Assembly (NCBI GenBank): GCA_049671745.1
Contig: JBATVL010000095.1
Location: forward strand, 1 to 19,363
Origin: SNAP01 sp049671745
Lineage (GTDB): Bacteria; Bacteroidota; Bacteroidia; Bacteroidales; Marinifilaceae
DNA: 19,363 nucleotides
Direction: 5' to 3'
Made by a program: the position numbers and the translations under genes. Positions 7,319 to 14,885 of the stretch are shown one piece after another. The stretch's first letter is position 1, and each line of letters begins with the position of its first letter. The notes under the pieces were generated by a model, which was not told where the DNA came from, made no database searches, and was given only the letters and a program-made list of their open reading frames with translations.

Positions 7319-8521
7319 CTACCAATTTCCAGTAATGTAATTAGCTAATTCTCTTAAAGTTTCTTCTACTCCTCCAGGTCTATTTAGAAACTCAATAAAA
7401 GTACCTGAAATCTCTGATAAAAGAGAAACACTTTTTGCATGATAGTCAGCAGCACCAATTGCATACAAAATAAAAATTGCATATAATGAAAATAATATAA
7501 AAACATGTTTCTTCTGAAGAGTCTTCGCAAAATAGAATACACACATAGTAACTAAAGTTACAAGAACAAGCATTATTCGTATATCAATCAAAGTTTTTCC
7601 AGCAATAGTAAAATCAATTGTCTGACCTGTAAACAATAGGTATACAGCTAGAGGCAAGCCCATACTAATTGTAATATCAAAAATATTTGAACCTAATACA
7701 TTAGATAAAGCATCGTCATGATTACCACGCTTTGCATCTCTCATTGAAATTATAGCATCAGGAACACTACTAGCCGCAGCAACTAATATAAGAGCTATAA
7801 ATAAAGGATTTATGGCAAAATCATTTGATATACCTTTACAACCTTCTACTAAACCTGCACAAGCCAAAGCAATTATAAGAGTAGAAAAACAAAGAAGAAT
7901 CCAACTTCTAAGGACACGACCATCTTTAGATTTAAACTGAAATTTTTCAAACCATGATTTATCATCATTATTGACATCATCGTCCTCATCATTCTCAACC
8001 TCTTCACTTTTATTCATAGTTTTTAATGTATAAAACAAATACACTAAATAGAAAGCCGTAAAGACCCAACCATGCCAGTGAGTAATTCTATCGCTTGATA
8101 ATAAGACTAGCAATAATAATTCAGCACCAAGAAGAAATAGACCATCTCTTAATATAACTTTCTTAGAAACATTAGCTCCAACAAGACCACTTATAACGAC
8201 AACAGCAATAACAAGCATTGGAATAACAACACTATTAAAGATTGCAGAACCGGTGTCTCCACCTACACTTGCAGCAAAATCTCTTCCCAAATTTTCTTTG
8301 GCAGCAAACACCAAGAAAAAAACAGTAGTTAAAAACTCAGGCATAGAAGATCCTACAGCATTAAGAGTTGCCCCCTTTACACCATCTTCCATATTTCGTC
8401 CTAAATACTCTGTTGAGGCTTCAAAAACATCACATGCCTTTGCAATCACAAGAGATGCAATAATCATAATAAGAAAACCACCATACCAGGTAGTAAATAA
8501 AAAATCATTAATAATTCCCAT
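7319..8521 (-). CDS. Sodium/calcium exchanger family (CaCA) membrane protein
   Basis: A 400-residue integral inner-membrane cation antiporter of the CaCA superfamily, which exports Ca2+ (or a similar cation) against Na+ or H+. Both hallmark alpha repeats are present. Alpha-1 is NAVGSSMPEFLTTVFF (54-69), with Glu62 as the ion ligand, followed by GGDTGSAIFNSV. Alpha-2 is AAASSVPDAIISM (248-260), with Asp255, followed by LGSNIFDITISMGLP. Between them a very acidic cytoplasmic linker (about 173-187, EEVENDEDDDVNNDD) could bind cations or regulate transport. About ten hydrophobic segments fit the family, though the sequence is slightly longer than the 320-370 residues of simple YrbG-type exchangers because of this linker. 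It stands alone, convergent to sulP, and lies between the two copies of the sulP 3' repeat, which suggests arrival by recombination. Confidence 0.88.
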   Translation of the reverse strand: MGIINDFLFTTWYGGFLIMIIASLVIAKACDVFEASTEYLGRNMEDGVKGATLNAVGSSMPEFLTTVFFLVFAAKENLGRDFAASVGGDTGSAIFNSVVIPMLVIAVVVISGLVGANVSKKVILRDGLFLLGAELLLLVLLSSDRITHWHGWVFTAFYLVYLFYTLKTMNKSEEVENDEDDDVNNDDKSWFEKFQFKSKDGRVLRSWILLCFSTLIIALACAGLVEGCKGISNDFAINPLFIALILVAAASSVPDAIISMRDAKRGNHDDALSNVLGSNIFDITISMGLPLAVYLLFTGQTIDFTIAGKTLIDIRIMLVLVTLVTMCVFYFAKTLQKKHVFILFSLYAIFILYAIGAADYHAKSVSLLSEISGTFIEFLNRPGGVEETLRELANYITGNW

Positions 8522-8596
8522 AATATTTAATCTAGTTTGAACTCATAAAAAACTACCTATCATCTACTCATTATACTATTTATTGTATGCCTAAAT

Positions 8597-8612
8597 CTTC
8601 TTTTAAAAGAAG
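8597..8612. promoter_or_regulatory. 16-bp perfect palindrome upstream of the exchanger gene
   Basis: CTTCTTTTAAAAGAAG is a perfect palindrome 75 bp upstream of the exchanger start, in the only sizeable intergenic stretch near it (8522-8814). It could be an operator for a dimeric regulator. It has no loop, so an RNA hairpin role is less likely. No regulator gene is nearby, and A/T-rich palindromes can occur by chance. Confidence 0.3.
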
Positions 8613-8824
8613 TATTTTGTTTCTTTAGCACAATTCAAAAACCACATAAATAAGGAGAGTAAACGGAACTCTATTAAGCACTTTATTGTATCCAATGTAA
8701 ATATATATAAAATTTCTTCTGAGAGTTCTAAAAAGTTTAGTTTACGTTCATATAAGCAATCATATTAAATGGTTTTATTTAAAGACAATTATACAATAGC
8801 TGAAGCGAGGCAATTTTATTATTT

Positions 8825-9226
8825 ATGCAACGTATGTCAAAAACTGGACAAGTATTCTCTGCTAAAAAAGATACTGACATATTAGAAGATTACAGTGTAT
8901 TGCCTGATGGCGTAGATGTATTTGAGATCTCTGGTCCTTTCTTCTTTGCAGCGGCTAAACAATACAATGAGGTATTGCAAGATATACACGCATCATCTAA
9001 AAGTGTTATTATCAGAATGCGTCACGTACCATTTATTGATGCTACTGGCATTAAGAACTTCAAAGAGCTTATTACTATGATGAAAGCTAAGAAGGTAGAC
9101 ATTATACTTTCTGGTGTTCGTAAAGACGTTAAAAACGACTTAAACAAAGCTGGCATAATAGAACTACTTGGAAAAGAAAATATTTTCTCTTCTTTTGAAG
9201 AAGCTGTCAATGCCGTTAAAAAATAG
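8825..9226 (+). pseudogene. SulP C-terminal fragment: free-standing STAS domain, 133 codons
   Basis: This frame encodes a protein identical to residues 409-541 of the SulP transporter at 5484-7109, with no membrane domain. It starts MQRMSKTGQV and keeps the STAS loop FIDATGIKN. The frame opens just after TGA at 8801-8803, and ATG at 8825 is the natural first start; no TAnnTTTG element or ribosome-binding site is visible. All 10 coding differences from the parent are third-position and silent. It is most simply a gene fragment left by recombination between diverged strains. It could instead be a working soluble STAS protein competing with or regulating the transporter. It is listed as a pseudogene because no promoter is seen, but the frame is intact. 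Confidence 0.7.
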
Positions 9227-9248
9227 TACAATTTAGATTATATATTAA

Positions 9249-9304
9249 ACATATTTAAGCAGCAAATATTGAAAGTTTCCCCTTTCATTTGCTGCTTTTT
9301 TTTA
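9249..9304 (+). terminator. Duplicated sulP terminator after the STAS fragment
   Basis: Second copy of the 11-bp stem (AAGCAGCAAAT / ATTTGCTGCTT) with T-run. One loop base differs from copy 1. It lies 27 bp before the end of the convergent RelA/SpoT-like gene and lacks a T-run on the minus strand, so it probably does not terminate that gene. Confidence 0.85.
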
Positions 9305-9330
9305 TTTATTAATATGTCTTTAAAAGATAA

Positions 9331-10224
9331 CTAAAATGGCTCTGCATAATCCAACATTTTTAGTTCATTTAAAACAAAAGCACTTGCTAGCTTTTGTATC
9401 CTATCATCTTTTATAAAAAAATAATTTATAAAAAAAATTAAATTATCAATAGTCAATGGCAAAACAATCTTACTTTCGAACAATTTTGATAATACTTTAA
9501 TACGGTCAACTTTATACAACTTTTTTAATAATTTATTTTCACTAGCTAAAAGACTATAAATACCATCTTGTCTATCATTATTTTTTAGTCTAATTCTAAA
9601 TTTAGTTTTAACTAAAGCATCTATATTTTTTGATTTATAATGACGATGTGCCAAACTATTAAACATCTGCAACATTGAAAACTCACTTGTCTCTAGTGTT
9701 GCAAAGATTCCATTAAGATTTCTATTCAGATCATCATGCCCTTTCCAATCATCTTTACATTTGTATCTCAAATCATGTTCAACTTCATGCCAACCTTCTG
9801 ATAATACTGTTCGTATTTGTATCTCATATTTTGTATCAATAATATCTCTATCTTCATCAATTATAATAATAGCTTCTTTAATATATTTATCTTCAATATC
9901 AAATGTTAAATTACATCTTATTGGTTTAAATTCATCAATAGAAAATGAATCTGTAGATTCATGATTAAAGTTTTGTTTTTTCATTAATATATCATGAACT
10001 AAATTAACATCATCTTGAAAATAAAGTGTTATCCTAATTCCAATAATGTCAGTTACTTTTTTTGAATTTTTTCTATATTCCTTTTTTAAGATTTTACTTT
10101 CTATGGATTCAGTAGTCTTAACTCTAGAAAAAATACGATACATTAATCCACACTTATCTAAATCCATCTTTAATGAATTCTCTATTTTTTTAGTAATATT
10201 TTCAAAACCTAATGTATCTCTCAT
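9331..10224 (-). CDS. RelA/SpoT-domain nucleotide pyrophosphokinase-like protein with altered acceptor motif
   Basis: A 297-residue protein with a RelA/SpoT synthetase domain in residues 1-155 and no hydrolase, TGS or ACT domain. Catalytic landmarks of (p)ppGpp synthetases are present: SRVKTTESIESKI (33-45) with Arg34 and Lys36 for ATP; VTDIIGIRITLYF (57-69) with Asp59 for Mg2+; YEIQIRT (133-139) with Glu134; and WHEVEHDLRYK (145-155). The G-loop, normally close to GYRSLH with a Tyr that stacks on guanine, instead reads FKPIRCNLTF (99-108). The acceptor may therefore not be GDP/GTP. Residues 156-297 match nothing I recognise; KDDRIQKLASAFVLNELK is helical in look. Its ATG overlaps the stop codon of the upstream STAND NTPase gene by one base (TAATG), so the two are translationally coupled and likely act together, possibly as sensor and toxic effector. 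Confidence 0.82.
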   Translation of the reverse strand: MRDTLGFENITKKIENSLKMDLDKCGLMYRIFSRVKTTESIESKILKKEYRKNSKKVTDIIGIRITLYFQDDVNLVHDILMKKQNFNHESTDSFSIDEFKPIRCNLTFDIEDKYIKEAIIIIDEDRDIIDTKYEIQIRTVLSEGWHEVEHDLRYKCKDDWKGHDDLNRNLNGIFATLETSEFSMLQMFNSLAHRHYKSKNIDALVKTKFRIRLKNNDRQDGIYSLLASENKLLKKLYKVDRIKVLSKLFESKIVLPLTIDNLIFFINYFFIKDDRIQKLASAFVLNELKMLDYAEPF

Positions 10225-12320
10225 TATATTAAATCTTTAATTTTTTGAATTCCATTTTCACTTAGAAAAGCATTATCTCCATTAACTTTTATAATCTTTT
10301 CTGCTTTGAATTTATTTATAAGTTTTGAGATTTCTCCTCTTTTATCTGATTCATATTCACCTATAATCGATGAAATTCTCTTATGTTTAGGCCTGTTGGC
10401 TGTATCAATAAATTTAAGCAATATTTCTTCTGATAATTCAATACTATTTTCATCAATAACTTGATCTTGTTTATTTTCTATAGAAAGAATAAATCCACAA
10501 CCATAATCATTACAGTTTAAAAGGATTATATTTATATTATCATCATTTTCAATTTCATAAGAACACTGATTAAACACACAATTAACAAAAGAGGTTTCAA
10601 AAAATGCTGAATTACTAAATTTAATACCTTCAAACGAACAGTTTGCAAAAACACATTTAAAAAATTGATTCTCTTTAGATATCAATAAATTCGATATTGA
10701 GAAATCATTAAATGTGGCATTTATAAAATCAGGTTCAATAAATCCTTTTAATTGATATCCCATTAATAATATATCTTGTTTTGAGAAACAATCTAGTGAT
10801 ATTACTTTGTCGTAAAGAATTGTTTTATTATTAGCTGTCTGAAACTGAAAGGCAGTAGTTGCCAACTCAATCATATGCTTAGAGTGAGACTCCTCTATAA
10901 TAAAATCTTTAGATATTAGGTTCTGTCCTATAAAAGTACCAAATATAAAATCATTAATAAATCCTATATTATTACTGTTGCCTTTTCTATCAATTAATGC
11001 ATGATTACTCAAAATATTTGAAAGTTCATCTAAATTTGGACGTTGTGAAATAGGGTATGATTTACGCACACTTTCAAGTGTCTCATAATTTCTGTCTAAT
11101 ATTAGTTCTTTAATCCATTCTTTTGAATCTGAAGTAATATCAAATTCAAGCATTGAACCTGCTAGTTTCCTAAAAATATTTAATTGCTCTTGTGGCTCAA
11201 TATTCAATTGTTGTCGTTCCTGCTCTCTATCAAGTATCGTTTCAAAATATCTATTAACAATTTCATTGGGAGATTTAATTAAATTATTAAAATCAGCATC
11301 ACTCAGACTTCTTAAAAAAGCCAGTAGTACAGGATTAGCAATATCATTTATAGGAATTTGATTTTCTTCAATTTTACATAGTCTATGAGAATCTAACCAA
11401 TCTGAAATTTTTGGTGGATTTAAAAGATATCTACTTACTTCAAAATCATTAGGATTTGATTCAATCCAATTATTAAATGAATCTCCAGAGAAAATTGCAG
11501 TTTTTCTTCCTGTAATTATGATCTTTGCATTATTAACAAGCAAATCTCCTATTGTAGACAACATTGTTTCCACCTGCTCAAACTCACTATTAGCTTTATC
11601 TTGTTCCTTACTTAATAATTCATCAAAACCATCTATTATTAAAGGAATCTTACCATTTTGAATTTCAAAAATAACTAAATTTTCATCTAAAAGAGAGTGA
11701 AACTCATTTACAATAACATCTTGTAAAATATGTTTAAATATTATAGCTCTCCTATCTCTTGAAAGTTCAGTAAATATGGGTGATAATGATTTCACATTTA
11801 TAGAAATATTGTTAATAATTTCATAGGAAGTACATGTTTTTCCAAAACCTGCTGAAGCCTCTATAATTATTAATTTAGCACCTTCAGAAGATAATTTACC
11901 TACAACACTATTAACTATATTTTTTTTTTGATTGAATTCTTCATTCTCTAACAAATAAGATACTGGTATATATTCATAATCAACTTTTAAAACATTTGAC
12001 TGATTTAATTTAAAATTATCGTATCTATTCTTAAGCCTTTCTGAAAGTTGTGTGGAATGAAAGAAAGAATCGAACAAGTATAATTCGGCTTCTTTTAAAT
12101 CCTTAAATGTTTTAATGCGACAAGCATAACCTGCATCAGACAATTCTTTTATTGTTCTTTGGCAATTAATATCATCACCTTCACTAACAACATCTGCTCC
12201 AAAGTATACACCCTTATTTAAAATATATACTCTAATACTCTTAGTAGACAAACCTTTATTTAAAATATACCCATATCTTAAATAAAGAGAGTCTATACCA
12301 CTAATATCTTTTTTCGTCAT
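10224..12320 (-). CDS. STAND/NACHT-type NTPase with pentapeptide-like C-terminal region
   Basis: A 698-residue soluble protein. Residues 1-115 form an N-terminal part I do not recognise (ISGIDSLYLRYGYILNKG). The NTPase has Walker A ASAGFGKT (155-162), Walker B KIPLIIDGFDELL (224-236) with the NACHT-like D-G-F-D-E-L pattern, and a sensor-1 strand IIITGRKTA (267-275). A helical and winged-helix-like part follows, to about 480 (IGFINDFIFGTFIGQNL resembles STAND proteins). Residues about 534-589 carry pentapeptide-like periodicity (FFKCVFANCSFEGIKFSNSA). The last 70 residues look like another winged helix. STAND ATPases usually oligomerise on sensing a ligand and activate an effector; many bacterial ones are anti-phage. 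Here the coupled RelA/SpoT-like gene would be that effector. This pairing is inference. The substrate sensed is unknown. Confidence 0.82.
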   Translation of the reverse strand: MTKKDISGIDSLYLRYGYILNKGLSTKSIRVYILNKGVYFGADVVSEGDDINCQRTIKELSDAGYACRIKTFKDLKEAELYLFDSFFHSTQLSERLKNRYDNFKLNQSNVLKVDYEYIPVSYLLENEEFNQKKNIVNSVVGKLSSEGAKLIIIEASAGFGKTCTSYEIINNISINVKSLSPIFTELSRDRRAIIFKHILQDVIVNEFHSLLDENLVIFEIQNGKIPLIIDGFDELLSKEQDKANSEFEQVETMLSTIGDLLVNNAKIIITGRKTAIFSGDSFNNWIESNPNDFEVSRYLLNPPKISDWLDSHRLCKIEENQIPINDIANPVLLAFLRSLSDADFNNLIKSPNEIVNRYFETILDREQERQQLNIEPQEQLNIFRKLAGSMLEFDITSDSKEWIKELILDRNYETLESVRKSYPISQRPNLDELSNILSNHALIDRKGNSNNIGFINDFIFGTFIGQNLISKDFIIEESHSKHMIELATTAFQFQTANNKTILYDKVISLDCFSKQDILLMGYQLKGFIEPDFINATFNDFSISNLLISKENQFFKCVFANCSFEGIKFSNSAFFETSFVNCVFNQCSYEIENDDNINIILLNCNDYGCGFILSIENKQDQVIDENSIELSEEILLKFIDTANRPKHKRISSIIGEYESDKRGEISKLINKFKAEKIIKVNGDNAFLSENGIQKIKDLI

Positions 12321-13507
12321 ATTATTTATTATTACTTCAATTCATATATAATCTTTTCAAAAACCATGTGATATATAAACATATTATTATTTAGCAACTC
12401 TGCGAAAAAGTTTTCAATTCTCATTGAAGAGAATTTATTTTATATAATTAGAATCACATATTGAATTATTTCTTTTATGCTTAAAACATGTATTTTCTTA
12501 AACAAAAAAAATTGAAACTAAATACATGGATATATTTAAACTTATTTTTGATATTTAAGTTTAAACAGATCTTAATTGAATATCTTATTAATTATTTATA
12601 TTACTGTGTACAAAAACAGCTAAATAACTCAGACTAACATATCTTAGACAGAATTGCCTAATAACTATTATAATTTAAATGGGTCTAGAAACATCACTTT
12701 AAAAGACTTTTAACAATATTATTATGTTTGAAACTAATTCAATACTAAGTCCTAATATTCGTTATTAATTATCATTTTGAGATGTCAGAAGAAATACAAT
12801 AATAATTAGTACAATAAATACAATCACATCATAATAAAAATTTCATCAATAATAATCAAAAGTATAAAATTATTTATTCAAACAATAAATTATAGTAACT
12901 ATTCAGTAAATTGATAAAGAGCAATAGAATATAAGACATTTAAAAACTTACTTTCTTATTCTATTAAGGTATCAATACACTCCCTGTATTTTCATTATTT
13001 GCAAATGACTGGACAGAGTTCAGTTCACACCTCCACTCTCTCAGATATTTCCGTCCAAAGACCCCATGCCTACCCCCTCTCAATGAACCAAAGACCTTAT
13101 AAAAAGCATATAAAACCCTTATAAAGTCGCCATAAAGACCTTCACCAACATCCCATGAACATCTCACCAACATCCCACCAACATCTCTAGGAGATGTTAA
13201 TGAGATGATTATGAGCAGATAAAGACATGTTCATTAATAGCTTTATCGTATATTTATAAGGATTTTATAGAGATTTTATACCGAATTTGAAACATACTTA
13301 AGCCCTAGGCATTAGACCTCAAACAGAAATCAAAACCATGCATTATAATGAACTACTACTAGATAGATTTACATGCATATTCTTTCTTTCCCTATACATA
13401 TCAAAAAATAGAAATATCATAATGAATTGATGGCTTGATAAATAAAATACAATAGTCACAACTATGTATAATTTATTCGTATATTTAAATATATACATGA
13501 TAAAATA
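12321..13507. other. 1.2-kb gene-free stretch upstream of the NTPase gene
   Basis: No convincing gene on either strand. The left part (12321-12960) is extremely A/T-rich and holds two perfect inverted repeats: 7 bp at 12416-12422/12429-12435 and 10 bp at 12535-12544/12556-12565 (TTTAAACTTA / TAAGTTTAAA). A TACTTTTG octamer on the minus strand at 12857-12864, with TTTG-like spacing only 14 bp further up, is a weak promoter candidate for the NTPase operon, about 540 bp away. The stretch 12964-13190 is clearly richer in G+C than its surroundings and merges into the 11-bp periodic inverted repeat described separately. 13290-13507 shows nothing I can name. Confidence 0.7.
13050..13280. repeat. 11-bp periodic region forming a large imperfect inverted repeat
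   Basis: Successive 11-bp units run in constant register. From 13094 they are ACCTTATAAAA, AGCATATAAAA, CCCTTATAAAG, TCGCCATAAAG; then four units of ACCAACATCCC/TC type at 13144-13187. After a centre at 13189 come mirror-image units (GATGTTAATGA, GATGATTATGA, later AGGATTTTATA, GAGATTTTATA). CCAAAGACC at 13055 and 13088 is 33 bp apart, extending the register leftward. Folding 13098-13187 against 13191-13280 gives 61 of 90 matching positions with no gap, perfect at both the tip (AACATCTC/GAGATGTT) and the outer end (TATAAAA/TTTTATA). It could be a decayed mobile repeat, a structured RNA or a phased protein-binding array. Confidence 0.75.
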
Positions 13508-14749
13508 ATGTTTATGAAAAAACCTATTCTATTCACCATAATACTTTTCATTCTAACAGGTTATACTTTTGCTCAAAAAAACAAAACTTCATTTTGGGAG
13601 TCTTTATTCCAGAAAAAGAGGTTTAGTATAGAATTTAAACAAGTCAACCACAATATTGTTATACCCGCTCATATTAATAATTCCGACACGCTTTGGTTTA
13701 TTCTAGACACTGGTCTTGGAACTTCTCTTATTACAGAACTTACAAGTAAAGATAGTCTTACTATTAATTATGCCAAGAAGATAAAACTTAAGGGATTAGG
13801 AGATAATGAATCTATTGATGCCTATTCTTCTTTTGGTAATGATATTCGTATAGCGGGTATTCATTTTAAGAATCAGAATATAAACGCTTTACTTCAAGAT
13901 GTATTTTTCCTTTCTAGAAAATCTGGCTGTAAAATAAATGGCATAATTGGCTCTACTGTCTTTGAAAGATATATAGTTAGAATAAATTATTCAAACAATA
14001 AGATAGATTTCATAAAACCTGAATTCTATAAGCATAAAAAAAGAAAAAGAGATGCATGTCTTCCATTAGAATTCGTTAATAACAAACCATATATAAGAAC
14101 ATGGATTACAGATTACAAGGGTAATAGAACATACGTTAAATTACTTATAGATACAGGAGCAAGTTTGGCTATCTGGCTACAGGAAAGTGATAAAATAGCT
14201 ATACCTGAGAAGAAAATTTATAATATTATAGGACAAGGACTTAATGGAAATATCTTTGGACATATTAGCAGAATAAAGAATATAGAATTAGGACAATATA
14301 CAGTTAAAGAACCTGTAGTGAGTTTTCCCGATTCTACTTCACTTAAATCTAGAGAACAAAACGATCATAGAAATGGAAGCATAGGTGGCGATTTACTGCG
14401 TAGATTTAATATTATTATTGATTATCCCAACAAACGTATTTGCTTTAGAAAGAATCATATGTACAAAAAGGAATTTGTCTATAACAACTCTGGTATAGAG
14501 ATAGAAACTCCTATTCCTGAAATCAAATATTACCTTATTTCATCTATAATGCAAGATTCTCCTGCCTATAATGCAAAATTGAAAGAAGGTGATCAAATCA
14601 TATCTATTAATAACAAAAATGCTCAAGAGTTAGAACTTAAAGATATTCACGAAATTCTTTCTTCTACTAAAAGAGAAAAGATTTATATAAGAGTTTTAAG
14701 AGACAGGAAAAAAATGAGTTTCATTATTATTACTAAAAAAATGATATAA
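13508..14749 (+). CDS. Exported retropepsin-like aspartyl protease with C-terminal PDZ domain
   Basis: A 413-residue secreted or periplasmic protein. The signal peptide is KPILFTIILFILTGYTFAQ, with cleavage probably after Ala22-Gln or nearby. Two aspartyl protease lobes follow in one chain: WFILDTGLGTSLI (active Asp67) and VKLLIDTGASLAIWL (Asp215), each with the DTG triad. A conserved lobe-end segment, IGGDLLRRFNIIIDYPNKRI, precedes the PDZ domain (about 335-410), which has the SPAYNAKLKEGDQIISINNK core that binds C-terminal peptides. This architecture is common in Bacteroidota and is usually annotated only as aspartyl protease family protein; the substrate is unknown. The start may be Met1 at 13508 or Met3 at 13514, since both keep the signal peptide. 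It precedes bcp by 136 bp, which contains a promoter-like site, so it is probably its own unit. Confidence 0.85.
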   Translation: MFMKKPILFTIILFILTGYTFAQKNKTSFWESLFQKKRFSIEFKQVNHNIVIPAHINNSDTLWFILDTGLGTSLITELTSKDSLTINYAKKIKLKGLGDNESIDAYSSFGNDIRIAGIHFKNQNINALLQDVFFLSRKSGCKINGIIGSTVFERYIVRINYSNNKIDFIKPEFYKHKKRKRDACLPLEFVNNKPYIRTWITDYKGNRTYVKLLIDTGASLAIWLQESDKIAIPEKKIYNIIGQGLNGNIFGHISRIKNIELGQYTVKEPVVSFPDSTSLKSREQNDHRNGSIGGDLLRRFNIIIDYPNKRICFRKNHMYKKEFVYNNSGIEIETPIPEIKYYLISSIMQDSPAYNAKLKEGDQIISINNKNAQELELKDIHEILSSTKREKIYIRVLRDRKKMSFIIITKKMI

Positions 14750-14833
14750 TAATTCAGTGTTTTATTAAACTATTTCGGTGATGGCTACGTATGTAAAAAG
14801 ATTAATATATATTCTAATTACAAATATTAGCCA

Positions 14834-14864
14834 TTTGCTATTCTATCTTATTTATAGTACTTTG
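14834..14864 (+). promoter_or_regulatory. Candidate promoter for bcp-recA
   Basis: A perfect -33 TTTG (14834-14837) lies exactly 19 bp before GTACTTTG (14857-14864), a -7 element that keeps TTTG but not the leading TA. The bcp ATG is 22 bp downstream. The spacing is right for Bacteroidota; the -7 is imperfect. Confidence 0.4.
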
Positions 14865-14885
14865 GCTAAATAAATCGTCTTACTT

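Larger units (their letters stand above)
8815..9307 (+). repeat. Direct repeat, copy 2 (displaced 3' end of sulP plus terminator)
   Basis: Ungapped second copy of 6698-7190. The sequence to its left (8541-8814) has no similarity to the upstream sulP coding region, and the sequence to its right runs straight into the end of the RelA/SpoT-like gene. The terminator stem is intact. Confidence 0.97.

Noticed and set aside
7191..8814. Insertion sequence or transposon between the sulP repeats
   Set aside because: No transposase or integrase, and no terminal inverted repeats; the only gene is an ion exchanger.
12964..13173. Open frame of 69 codons on the minus strand in the gene-free stretch
   Set aside because: It runs through the 11-bp periodic repeat and has no domain, no start signal and repeat-driven composition; it is better explained as a by-product of the repeat.
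13144..13187. Short tandem repeats as a CRISPR array
   Set aside because: Units are only 11 bp and directly adjacent, with no unique spacers and no cas genes.
12321..13507. Replication origin, dif site or tRNA in the A/T-rich stretch
   Set aside because: No dnaA neighbour or recognisable DnaA-box cluster, no motif I can name as dif, and no cloverleaf that I could fold.
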